From the NCBI GenBank assembly GCA_050693155.1, contig JBOGWA010000051.1, positions 1 to 13,433 on the forward strand: a DNA stretch of 13,433 nucleotides, written 5' to 3'. The position numbers and the translations under genes were made by a program. The DNA is from JBOGWA01 sp050693155. GTDB taxonomy: Bacteria > Actinomycetota > UBA4738 > CALAEC01. Positions within the stretch are counted from its first letter, which is position 1. Each line of letters starts with the position of its first letter. Under the pieces are notes generated by a model, which ran no database searches, was not told the DNA's origin, and worked only from the letters and a program-made list of their open reading frames with translations. Shown one piece after another: positions 1-5,354 of this stretch.

Positions 1-34
1 AGGAACCGGCCCCCTCGGGGGCCGGTTCCTTTTT
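1..34. terminator. Strong GC-rich intrinsic terminator hairpin, probably bidirectional
   Basis: A perfect 13-bp stem (1-13 pairing with 18-30) closes on a ctcg loop and is followed on the plus strand by a run of T at 30-34. Read on the plus strand this is a textbook Rho-independent terminator for a transcript entering from the left. Read on the minus strand it lies 15 bases past the stop of the small gene at 49-378, so it probably also ends the rpsI-side transcript. The minus-strand U-tract would lie outside the window and cannot be checked. Confidence 0.85.
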
Positions 35-48
35 GACCGGCTTCTCGT

Positions 49-378
49 CTACTCGCTGCTCGCTTGAGGCCGCCTGGCTCCAACGGCTAGAGCGATCTGG
101 GTTACGTCAGAACGCAGAGCGGTCACCTCCGTCTCGAGCCGCCCCATCCTGCTGGCTACTTCTACATATCCCGGACCGATCTTCCGATCCAGCGCCGTTA
201 CCTCAGACTCGAGATGCCCAATTCTGTTGGCAACCTCCGCATATCCCGGACCGATCTTCCGATCCAGTGTTTCGAGGGCGCGCTCGACCTTGTTGAACCG
301 ACCGTTTCCCATCCAGCCGAGAACGAGGCCGACTCCGCTCACTACAAAGGTGCCGATGAGGATTGTTCCGAGCTCCAA
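49..378 (-). CDS. Small single-pass membrane protein with a duplicated coiled-coil-like segment, function unknown
   Basis: The 109-residue product is not recognised. Residues about 4-22 form one hydrophobic helix, probably a membrane anchor. The rest is polar and helix-prone, with two tandem 25-residue units (38-62 and 63-87) identical at 20 of 25 positions; each starts LDRKIGPGY and ends in a heptad-like ExEVTA. This suggests a short anchored coiled coil. The start is a TTG at 378, chosen because a purine-rich Shine-Dalgarno (GGAGGAGGAAGGAA) lies directly upstream and because it places the hydrophobic helix at the very N-terminus. The gene follows rpsI on the same strand after 81 bases and is followed by the hairpin at 1-34, so it may be the last gene of the transcript. 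No link to ribosomes is visible. The strong ribosome site and intact frame across the duplication favour a real gene. Confidence 0.7.
   Translation of the reverse strand: MELGTILIGTFVVSGVGLVLGWMGNGRFNKVERALETLDRKIGPGYAEVANRIGHLESEVTALDRKIGPGYVEVASRMGRLETEVTALRSDVTQIALAVGARRPQASSE
118..267 (-). repeat. In-frame tandem duplication of 75 bp, two copies
   Basis: Copies lie at 193-267 and 118-192, exactly 75 bases (25 codons) apart. A 28-base block is identical in both (165-192 and 240-267), while the remainder has diverged. Protein identity between units is 20 of 25, so the duplication is not brand new and the frame has been kept. Confidence 0.9.
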
Positions 379-459
379 TTCCTTCCTCCTCCCGTCCCGA
401 GAGGGGGAGTTGGAGCAAGCCTAACAACCCCTGCTGACAAGTGCGGGCGGGTGAGGCGG

Positions 460-915
460 CTAGCGCTTGCTGTACTGCGGGGCCTTGCGCGCTTTCTTCA
501 GGCCGTACTTCCGGCGTTCCTTCTCGCGCGCGTCGCGAGCGAGGAAGCCTTCTTTCTTGAGAACGCCGCGCAGCGAGGCGTCCATCTCGACGAGCGCGCG
601 GGCAAGGGCATGACGGAGGGCTCCGGCCTGCCCGGAAGCGCCTCCGCCGTGGAGCCGGACGAATACGTCGAGCTGTTTGTCGAGCCCGGCAACCGAAAGG
701 GGAGCGATTGCGACCGCTCGTTGCGCCCGGGAGGGAAAGTACTGCTCGAGCGGGCGGCCGTTCACCTGGATCTCGCCGGAACCGGGTGAGAGCCGCACGC
801 GAGCGACCGCCTCTTTCCGGCGCCCGGTGGCGTTGGCGGGCGCGACCGACGCAGGTCGATCCTCGGTCGCGACGCTTTCTTGGGCTGGCATGGTGTCCGG
901 CGCTGTCTCCGTCAT
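460..915 (-). CDS. rpsI: 30S ribosomal protein S9 (uS9)
   Basis: S9 sits in the head of the small subunit, where its C-terminal tail reaches the P-site tRNA. The 151-residue product has the family core from about residue 29 (ATGRRKEAVARVRL, then GEIQVNGRPLEQYF and HGGGASGQAGALRHALARAL) and ends with the diagnostic basic tail ARKAPQYSKR. Residues 1-28 are a Pro/Ala/Glu-rich extension without clear structure; the usual length is about 130. The ATG at 915 directly abuts the rplM stop at 916, with no spacer, as expected for the universal rplM-rpsI pair. An internal start near MPAQES (residue 9) is possible, but the ATG at the junction with rplM fits best. Confidence 0.97.
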   Translation of the reverse strand: MTETAPDTMPAQESVATEDRPASVAPANATGRRKEAVARVRLSPGSGEIQVNGRPLEQYFPSRAQRAVAIAPLSVAGLDKQLDVFVRLHGGGASGQAGALRHALARALVEMDASLRGVLKKEGFLARDAREKERRKYGLKKARKAPQYSKR

Positions 916-1404
916 CTACTCCTCGTTCCCCTTAGCGGTCTCTGCGCTCTCGGGCGCCTCGGTTCGACCGCCGAGCCGAAGCGGCGTTGGCTTTTGCGAG
1001 TCGTGGGGGTGCTCAGGCCCCGCGTAGACCTTCAGCTTGCCCGCCATCTGGCGGCCCAGCCGAGTCTTGGGGAGCATCCCCTGGATGGCCTTCTCGACGA
1101 CCCGCTCCGGGCGTTCGGCGATCATCCGCTCGAACGGGACTTCGCGGAGTCCACCCGGGTACTGGGTGTGCCGCTGATAGACCTTCTTCTGCGCCTTCTC
1201 GCCGGAGAGCCGCACCTTCGACGCGTTCACGACGATCACGTGATCGCCAACGTCGATGTGCGGGGCGAAAATCGGCTTGTGCTTGCCTCGAAGCACCGTG
1301 GCCACTTCGGAGGCAAGGCGCCCGAGGATCGCCCCGTCGGCGTCGACGAGATACCAGGTCCTCTGGACGTCCTTCGGCTTCGGTTGGTACGTCTTGTTGG
1401 TCAC
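916..1404 (-). CDS. rplM: 50S ribosomal protein L13 (uL13)
   Basis: L13 is an early-assembling large-subunit protein. The 162-residue product shows the family features in order: WYLVDADGAILGRLASEVATVLRG split over residues 17-40, HIDVGDHVIVVNASKVRLSG at 49-68, the KKVYQRHTQYPGG segment at 73-85, AIQGMLPKTRLGRQM at 106-120, and the near-terminal AGPEHPHDSQKPTPL. About 20 acidic, Ala/Glu-rich residues follow, longer than the usual 142-147-residue protein. The start is a GTG whose last bases overlap the truA stop (GTGA at 1401-1404), which implies coupling to truA. The frame stays open upstream to 1776, but that part is a shadow of truA and has no homology to L13. Confidence 0.97.
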   Translation of the reverse strand: MTNKTYQPKPKDVQRTWYLVDADGAILGRLASEVATVLRGKHKPIFAPHIDVGDHVIVVNASKVRLSGEKAQKKVYQRHTQYPGGLREVPFERMIAERPERVVEKAIQGMLPKTRLGRQMAGKLKVYAGPEHPHDSQKPTPLRLGGRTEAPESAETAKGNEE

Positions 1405-2153
1405 GGCGAACCCGCTCTTCGAGGGTGGGCGCCGTAGTGTACCCGAACGAGCGTGAGGCCGCGGGAGGGGGCCACCCGGCCGGCTGCTTGGCGCGAGCGG
1501 GAAGCAAGAACCACCGGCATCGAGGCCGGATCCCGGTTTCCCTCCCCCACCTCGACGAGCGTTCCCACGAGGCTCCGGACCATCTGGTGGAGGAAACCAT
1601 CCGCGCCGGCGCCGATCTCGAGCAGGTCGCCCTGCCTTCGAACGGAAAGCCGTGTGAGCTTCCGGACCGTTGACCGCCCGTCGGCTCGGCAGAAAGACCG
1701 GAAGTCGTGCTCCCCGACCAGATCCCTCGCCGCCTGACGCATGGCGCCGAGCGCGTGGGTTCCCGGCCGATGCCACTCGTATCGGGCTGAGAAGGGGTCG
1801 GGAAGCAGACCGGAACGGATCCGGTAGCGATACTCCCGGCCGGTTGCGCTGTGGCGGGCGTCAAAGCCTTCGGGCGCCAATCGCGATTCGCTCACGACGA
1901 CCTCCGGCGCGAGCCTGCCGTTCAGTGCCCTCTGAAGGCGCTCCGGCTCGGCATCGGCCTCGAAGGAAACCACCTGGCCCTCGGCGTGCACGCCCGCGTC
2001 CGTCCGGCCCGCGACGGAGAGCTTTGGAGGAGTCGTGAGGACGCGACTCAGCGCTTCGGTGAGCACACCTTCAACCGTGCGCACGCGCGGCTGCCTCGCG
2101 AAACCGTGGAAGTCCGTGCCGTCGTAGGCGAGCGTGAGGCGAAGAACTGGCAC
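1401..2153 (-). CDS. truA: tRNA pseudouridine(38-40) synthase TruA
   Basis: TruA converts uridines 38-40 in the anticodon arm of many tRNAs to pseudouridine. The 250-residue product has the N-terminal LAYDGTDFHGFARQP segment (8-22) and the catalytic motif AGRTDAGVHA with Asp52 as nucleophile. It also carries the second-half signatures GREYRYRI, the DFRSFCRAD block and FLHQMVRSLVGTLVEVG. Length is normal for the family. The start is a GTG at 2153; the frame meets a stop just upstream, so no earlier start exists. The AAGGAG about 14 bases upstream is rather distant. The gene lies between rplQ (17-base gap) and rplM (4-base overlap), the same position as in many Gram-positive genomes. The C-terminal residues after about 225 (SRSRQAAGRVAPSRGLTLVRVHY) match the usual end. 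Confidence 0.96.
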   Translation of the reverse strand: MPVLRLTLAYDGTDFHGFARQPRVRTVEGVLTEALSRVLTTPPKLSVAGRTDAGVHAEGQVVSFEADAEPERLQRALNGRLAPEVVVSESRLAPEGFDARHSATGREYRYRIRSGLLPDPFSARYEWHRPGTHALGAMRQAARDLVGEHDFRSFCRADGRSTVRKLTRLSVRRQGDLLEIGAGADGFLHQMVRSLVGTLVEVGEGNRDPASMPVVLASRSRQAAGRVAPSRGLTLVRVHYGAHPRRAGSP

Positions 2154-2171
2154 GACGTGCGGTGCTACTCC

Positions 2172-2684
2172 TTAGGCGTCTGCCGGCTGTTCCGGTTCCT
2201 GATCTTGTTCTTGTTCTTGTTCTTGCTCTTGGGCCTGTTCCGAGGGCTCTTGCTTCCGTCGCCGTCGCCTCTTGCCGGGCTTCTCGGCTTCCTCAGTCTG
2301 CTCCTCGGTCTCCCGCCGTTTGGCGAATTCAGAGTCGACGAGCTCGATCTGCGCCATCGGAGCTCCGTCCCCTTTCCGAGGGCCGAGCTTGAGGATCCGC
2401 GTGTAGCCGCCGTTCCGCTCCGCGAAGCGCGGGCCGATCTCCGAGAAGAGGCGGTGGGCGACGTCGCGGTCCGGCACGAGCCTCAGCACCTGCCGGCGCG
2501 CGTGGACGCCGCCCTTCTTGGCGTACGTGATGAGCCGTTCCGCCAGCGGGCGAAGGGCCTTCGCCTTCGTCTCGGTGGTCCGGATCCGGTCGTGGGTGAA
2601 GAGGTCCGCAGCAAGACCGCCGAGCATCAGCCGCTCGTGCGACGGCCCGGAACCGAGCCGCGGTCCCCTTCTGGGCCTCGGCAC
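2172..2684 (-). CDS. rplQ: 50S ribosomal protein L17 (bL17) with a charged repetitive C-terminal tail
   Basis: L17 lies near the exit tunnel of the large subunit. Residues 1-120 are the family core: SHERLMLGGLAADLFTHDRI at 15-34, TTETKAKALRPLAERLITYAKK at 36-57, and FAERNGGYTRILKLGPRKGDGAPMAQIELVD at 87-117. Residues 121-170 form a non-conserved tail: an acidic part, a basic patch (KRRRRRK), then a Gln/Glu alternating run (EQEQEQEQ) encoded by a hexanucleotide repeat. Typical L17 is about 115-130 residues; high-GC Gram-positives often carry such tails. The start is a GTG whose G is the last base of the rpoA stop (TAGTG), so translation is probably coupled to rpoA. Confidence 0.96.
   Translation of the reverse strand: MPRPRRGPRLGSGPSHERLMLGGLAADLFTHDRIRTTETKAKALRPLAERLITYAKKGGVHARRQVLRLVPDRDVAHRLFSEIGPRFAERNGGYTRILKLGPRKGDGAPMAQIELVDSEFAKRRETEEQTEEAEKPGKRRRRRKQEPSEQAQEQEQEQEQDQEPEQPADA
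2204..2231 (-). repeat. Hexanucleotide repeat coding an EQ run in L17
   Basis: On the plus strand the unit TTGTTC is repeated about four times with slight decay at the ends, giving alternating Glu and Gln codons (GAA CAA) in the tail of rplQ. Gain or loss of a unit would change tail length by two residues without breaking the frame. Confidence 0.85.
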
Positions 2685-3619
2685 TACTCCTCCCTGAGCG
2701 AGAGGCCGAGCTCCGCGAGCTTGTCCTTCACCTCGTCGATGGACTTCGCCCCGAAGTTCCGGATGTCCATGAGCTCTCTCTCGGAGCGATCCACGAGGTC
2801 GGCGACCGTATCGATGCCTTCGCGCTTCAGGCAGTTGTAGGCGCGGACGGAAAGACTCAGCTCTTCGACCGGCATCGCGAGCTCGCCGGCGAGGGGCTCC
2901 TCCCCTTCCGCCGGGCCGACCTGGAGCCCCGGCGTCTCCGCCTGGAGCTCCGCGAAGAGGTGGGAGAGCTCAACGAGCGTCGTGCCGGCGGAGGCGAGCG
3001 CCTCTCGAGGGCTCGCGGCGCCGTTCGTCTGGACGTCGAGGACGAGCCGGTCACGGTCCGTCATCTGCTCGACTCGGGTGTTCTCGACTCGGATCGAGAC
3101 TCGCCGGACCGGGGAGAAGAGCGAATCGATGGGGATGACCCCGATCGGTTCGTGCGGCTTCTTGTTCTTCTCCGCTGCGCGATACCCGACGCCCCGCTCG
3201 ACGGCGAGCTCCATCTCGAGGCTCGAGCCCTTCCCGAGTGTGGCGATGTGATGATCGGGATTCAGGATCTCGACGCCGGCCGGCGGTGTGATGTCTCCGG
3301 CCTTCACTTCACCCGGTCCCTTCGCCTTGAGGTACAGGGTCGCCGGCTCCTCCAGCTCGGAGCGAAGCACGACTCCCTTCAGGTTCAGGATCACGTCGGT
3401 AACGTCCTCGGTGACCTTCGGGATGCTCGCGAACTCGTGAAGCACCCCGTCGATCTTTACCGAAGAGATCGCCGCTCCGGGAATCGAAGAGAGGAGCGTG
3501 CGCCGGAGCGAGTTCCCGAGCGTGAAGCCGAATCCCGGCTCGAGGGGCTCGATCGCGAACCGCGATCGCGTGTCGTTGACGGTCTCCTCGGTGATCTGGG
3601 GTCTGGTAACGATCAGCAC
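2684..3619 (-). CDS. rpoA: DNA-directed RNA polymerase alpha subunit
   Basis: Alpha dimerises to nucleate RNA polymerase assembly and its C-terminal domain binds UP elements and activators. The 311-residue product has the full N-terminal domain (about 1-228; LEPGFGFTLGNSLRRTLLSSIPGAA at 26-50 is the dimer/assembly core). A Gly/Glu/Pro linker (about 229-247) follows, then the C-terminal domain (249-308). The DNA-contacting residues of the latter, by alignment to E. coli R265, N268, C269, G296, K298 and S299, are R259, N262, C263, G290, K292 and S293. The sequence resembles actinobacterial alpha. The start is GTG at 3619 with AGGAGG 8 bases upstream. It follows rpsD after a 53-base gap, the largest inside this half of the operon, and overlaps rplQ by one base. 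Confidence 0.98.
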   Translation of the reverse strand: MLIVTRPQITEETVNDTRSRFAIEPLEPGFGFTLGNSLRRTLLSSIPGAAISSVKIDGVLHEFASIPKVTEDVTDVILNLKGVVLRSELEEPATLYLKAKGPGEVKAGDITPPAGVEILNPDHHIATLGKGSSLEMELAVERGVGYRAAEKNKKPHEPIGVIPIDSLFSPVRRVSIRVENTRVEQMTDRDRLVLDVQTNGAASPREALASAGTTLVELSHLFAELQAETPGLQVGPAEGEEPLAGELAMPVEELSLSVRAYNCLKREGIDTVADLVDRSERELMDIRNFGAKSIDEVKDKLAELGLSLREE

Positions 3620-3672
3620 TTCTCATTCCTCCTTCGGCGAGGCTCCGACGCCCGTGGTGGGCCCGCGGCGGG

Positions 3673-4299
3673 CTACCTCGAGTACAGCTCGACGATCAGC
3701 TGCTCCTTGACGGGCGTATCGATCATCTGCCGTGACGGCAGCTCGGTGACTCGGATCGCGAATTCGTTCGGATCGGGGTCGAGCCATGCCGGGATGACCT
3801 GACTCTGCGAGACCTCGATGGCCTCGCGAACCGGAATCAGGTTCCGACTCTTCTGCCGGACCGAGATGACGTCGCCCGGCCGCACCTTGTGCGAGGGGAT
3901 CGAAACGACGCGGCCGTTTACTTCGAAATGACGGTGCCGGACGAGCTGGCGCGCCTGGTCCCGGGACGCGGCGAAGCCGCCTCGGTAGATCGCGTTGTCG
4001 AGGCGCTGCTCGAGGAGGCGGAGCAGGTTCTCCCCGGTCATGCCCCGCTGGCGAGTGGCCCGCTGGTAGTAACCGCGGAACTGCCGCTCCATGATGCCGT
4101 AGATCCGCCTGGCCTTCTGCTTCTCGCGGAGCTGGAACAGGTACTCGCTCTCGCGGACCCGCGCACGGCCGTGCTGACCCGGGGGGTACGGGCGGCGTTC
4201 GATCGCGCACTTCGGCCCCTCACAGCGCTTGCCCTTGAGGTAGAGCTTCATCCGCTCGCGGCGGCAGAGCTTGCAGTCGGGACCCGTGTTCCGCGCCAT
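3673..4299 (-). CDS. rpsD: 30S ribosomal protein S4 (uS4), zinc-binding form
   Basis: S4 is a primary 16S rRNA binder that nucleates small-subunit assembly and helps form the mRNA entry site. The 208-residue product begins MARNTGPDCKLCRRE and has an N-terminal zinc knuckle formed by Cys9, Cys12, Cys26 and Cys31, the C+ version of the family. The S4 RNA-binding domain follows at about residues 98-160 (RLDNAIYRGGFAASRDQARQ, then HFEVNGRVVSIPSHKVRPGD), and the usual C-terminus ends in IVELYSR. Length matches the family. The ATG at 4299 abuts the rpsK stop. In some bacteria S4 represses its own operon; no such leader can be defined here. Confidence 0.98.
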   Translation of the reverse strand: MARNTGPDCKLCRRERMKLYLKGKRCEGPKCAIERRPYPPGQHGRARVRESEYLFQLREKQKARRIYGIMERQFRGYYQRATRQRGMTGENLLRLLEQRLDNAIYRGGFAASRDQARQLVRHRHFEVNGRVVSIPSHKVRPGDVISVRQKSRNLIPVREAIEVSQSQVIPAWLDPDPNEFAIRVTELPSRQMIDTPVKEQLIVELYSR

Positions 4300-4692
4300 C
4301 TACACGCGCCTCCGCTTCCGCGGTCGGCATCCGTTGTGGGGAACGGGCGTGACGTCCTGGATCCCGAGGATCTCGAGGCCGGCCGCGGCCAAGCTCCGGA
4401 TCGCGGTCTCACGCCCCGAGCCCGGCCCCTTGACGAACACCTCGACCCGCTGGACGCCGTGCTCCTGCGCCTTCCGCGCGGCGGCCTCGGCGGTGAGCTG
4501 GGCCGCGAAGGGCGTGGACTTCCTCGATCCCTTGAACCCAACGTTTCCGGCGCTTGCCCAGGAGATCGTGTTTCCCTCGAGATCGGTGATCGTGACGATC
4601 GTGTTGTTGAAGGTCGACTTGATGTGGGCCGCCCCGTGGGCGATGTTCTTCTTCTCTTTCTTCTTCTTCGGTTTCTTTTTCGGCTCTGCCAT
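4300..4692 (-). CDS. rpsK: 30S ribosomal protein S11 (uS11)
   Basis: S11 forms part of the small-subunit platform near the E site. The 130-residue product starts with a lysine-rich tail (residues 3-15, coded by an A-rich stretch at about 4647-4685) and then shows the family blocks: HIKSTFNNTIVTITD, WASAGNVGFKGSRKSTPFAAQ (positions 45-65), EVFVKGPGSGRE and the C-terminal VTPVPHNGCRPRKRRRV. Length is normal. ATG start; its stop abuts rpsD and its start abuts the rpsM stop with no spacer, so the rpsM-rpsK-rpsD trio is translated as a tightly linked unit. Confidence 0.98.
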   Translation of the reverse strand: MAEPKKKPKKKKEKKNIAHGAAHIKSTFNNTIVTITDLEGNTISWASAGNVGFKGSRKSTPFAAQLTAEAAARKAQEHGVQRVEVFVKGPGSGRETAIRSLAAAGLEILGIQDVTPVPHNGCRPRKRRRV

Positions 4693-5067
4693 TTACTTTG
4701 CCGCTCTCTTCACTCCGACGGTCTTCCGGGGCCCCTTCCTCGTCCGGGCGTTCGTGTGGGTGCGCTGGCCCCGAACCGGAAGACTCCGGCGGTGCCGGAG
4801 TCCCTGATAGGAGCCGATCTCGATCTTCCGCTTGATGTCCTGCGCCGTGTCCCGGCGCAGGTCGCCTTCGATCTTGTAGTGGCCGTCGATCCACTCACGG
4901 ATGCGTACGACTTCGTCCTCCGCCAGGTCGCGGACCTTGGTCCCGTCCTCGATCCTTGCCCCGGAGACGATGTCTCGCGCCCGATTGCGGCCGATCCCGT
5001 AGATGTAGGTGAGTGCGACGTCCACCCGCTTGTCGCGAGGGAGGTCGATGCCGGCGATTCGAGCCAT
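4693..5067 (-). CDS. rpsM: 30S ribosomal protein S13 (uS13)
   Basis: S13 lies in the head of the small subunit and contacts the P-site tRNA and the large subunit. The 124-residue product opens MARIAGIDLPRDKRV, has the helix-hairpin-helix-like TYIYGIGRNRARDI at 20-33, and ends with the diagnostic GLRHRRSLPVRGQRTHTNAR block and a basic tail. Length is normal. ATG start, three bases after the rpmJ stop. It is the second gene of the segment that begins at the promoter candidate upstream of rpmJ. Confidence 0.98.
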   Translation of the reverse strand: MARIAGIDLPRDKRVDVALTYIYGIGRNRARDIVSGARIEDGTKVRDLAEDEVVRIREWIDGHYKIEGDLRRDTAQDIKRKIEIGSYQGLRHRRSLPVRGQRTHTNARTRKGPRKTVGVKRAAK

Positions 5068-5070
5068 CCG

Positions 5071-5184
5071 CTAGCCCTGCCGCTGCTTGTGCCGGGGATT
5101 CGGGCAGATGACGACGACTCGCCCGCGGCGACGGACGACCTTGCACTTCTCACACATCGTCTTCACGGACGCGCGCACCTTCAT
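5071..5184 (-). CDS. rpmJ: 50S ribosomal protein L36 (bL36), zinc-binding form
   Basis: This 37-residue protein binds 23S rRNA in the large subunit. The sequence MKVRASVKTMCEKCKVVRRR runs into GRVVVICPNPRHKQRQG, the complete family consensus. The zinc ligands Cys11, Cys14, Cys27 and His32 are all present, so this is the C+ form. ATG at 5184; stop TAG at 5071-5073; only three bases separate it from rpsM. In most actinobacterial and firmicute genomes infA lies immediately upstream, but here there is only a 169-base non-coding region and then a gene on the opposite strand. rpmJ is thus the first gene of the alpha segment and needs its own promoter. Confidence 0.97.
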   Translation of the reverse strand: MKVRASVKTMCEKCKVVRRRGRVVVICPNPRHKQRQG

Positions 5185-5204
5185 ACCTGCCCCATTCCTG
5201 GAAT
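5185..5204 (-). promoter_or_regulatory. Leader of rpmJ with a short palindrome
   Basis: The leader just before rpmJ contains the perfect palindrome ATTCC-T-GGAAT (5194-5204) and a GGGGCAGG-like purine tract within 10 bases of the ATG that may serve as a weak ribosome site. The palindrome loop is too small for a stable RNA hairpin, so any role would be as a DNA site. This is only a weak suggestion. Confidence 0.25.
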
Positions 5205-5247
5205 TCGAGCGTGGTTGACCCCCAAACGGGCCGGGAGCCAAACGCAG

Positions 5248-5277
5248 AGTATACGGGAGAAGGTCACCTTCCGTCCA
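5248..5277 (-). promoter_or_regulatory. Candidate sigma-70-type promoter for the rpmJ-rpsM-rpsK-rpsD-rpoA segment
   Basis: On the minus strand a TATACT -10 box (5248-5253, five of six matches to TATAAT) lies 18 bases from TGGACG (5272-5277, four of six to TTGACA). The predicted transcript starts near 5241, leaving a leader of about 57 bases before rpmJ. A promoter is expected here because the plus-strand fic gene cuts this segment off from the upstream spc operon. Confidence 0.55.
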
Positions 5278-5335
5278 CCCGCCAACATTTGGCGTTCCGT
5301 CTCAAGCGAATTCCTTGCTTCAATCGCTATCGTTT

Positions 5336-5354
5336 GAGTGATACCATTCGCTCA
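5336..5354 (+). promoter_or_regulatory. Candidate leaderless promoter and operator of fic
   Basis: TACCAT (5342-5347) fits the TAnnnT pattern of actinobacterial -10 boxes and sits seven bases before the A of the fic ATG, so the transcript may begin at the start codon itself. In agreement, no Shine-Dalgarno is visible. The same hexamer is the centre of an inverted repeat: TGAGTGA (5335-5341) against TCGCTCA (5348-5354), six of seven pairs matching. A protein bound there would block the promoter. No convincing -35 box is seen at normal spacing. Confidence 0.4.

Noticed and set aside
118..267. Two copies of a 28-base exact repeat as a possible minimal CRISPR array
   Set aside because: The spacing is exactly 25 codons, the intervening bases are also similar between copies, and both copies are read in frame in a protein. 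This is an internal gene duplication.
379..459. A promoter for the small gene in the rpsI downstream gap
   Set aside because: A TTGTCA resembling a -35 box is present on the minus strand, but no acceptable -10 box lies at 16-18 bases. Readthrough from rpsI is the simpler explanation.
916..1776. An N-terminally extended L13 of 286 codons
   Set aside because: The extra part is an alternate frame within truA with no L13 homology. The GTG at 1404 overlaps the truA stop and gives the standard N-terminus.
3661..3673. Inverted repeat gcccgc-g-gcgggc in the rpsD-rpoA gap as an attenuator
   Set aside because: The loop is too small without opening pairs, it overlaps the rpsD stop, and no U-tract follows. 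It may be chance in GC-rich DNA.
3889..5337. A 482-codon open frame on the plus strand opposite rpsD, rpsK, rpsM and rpmJ
   Set aside because: It lies antisense to four clearly conserved ribosomal genes and resembles nothing. Long antisense frames are common in high-GC coding DNA because stop codons are rare there.
5185..5353. A decayed infA remnant between fic and rpmJ
   Set aside because: The interval is shorter than infA (about 220 bases) and no IF1-like sequence such as the conserved LSPYD end could be read in any minus-strand frame.
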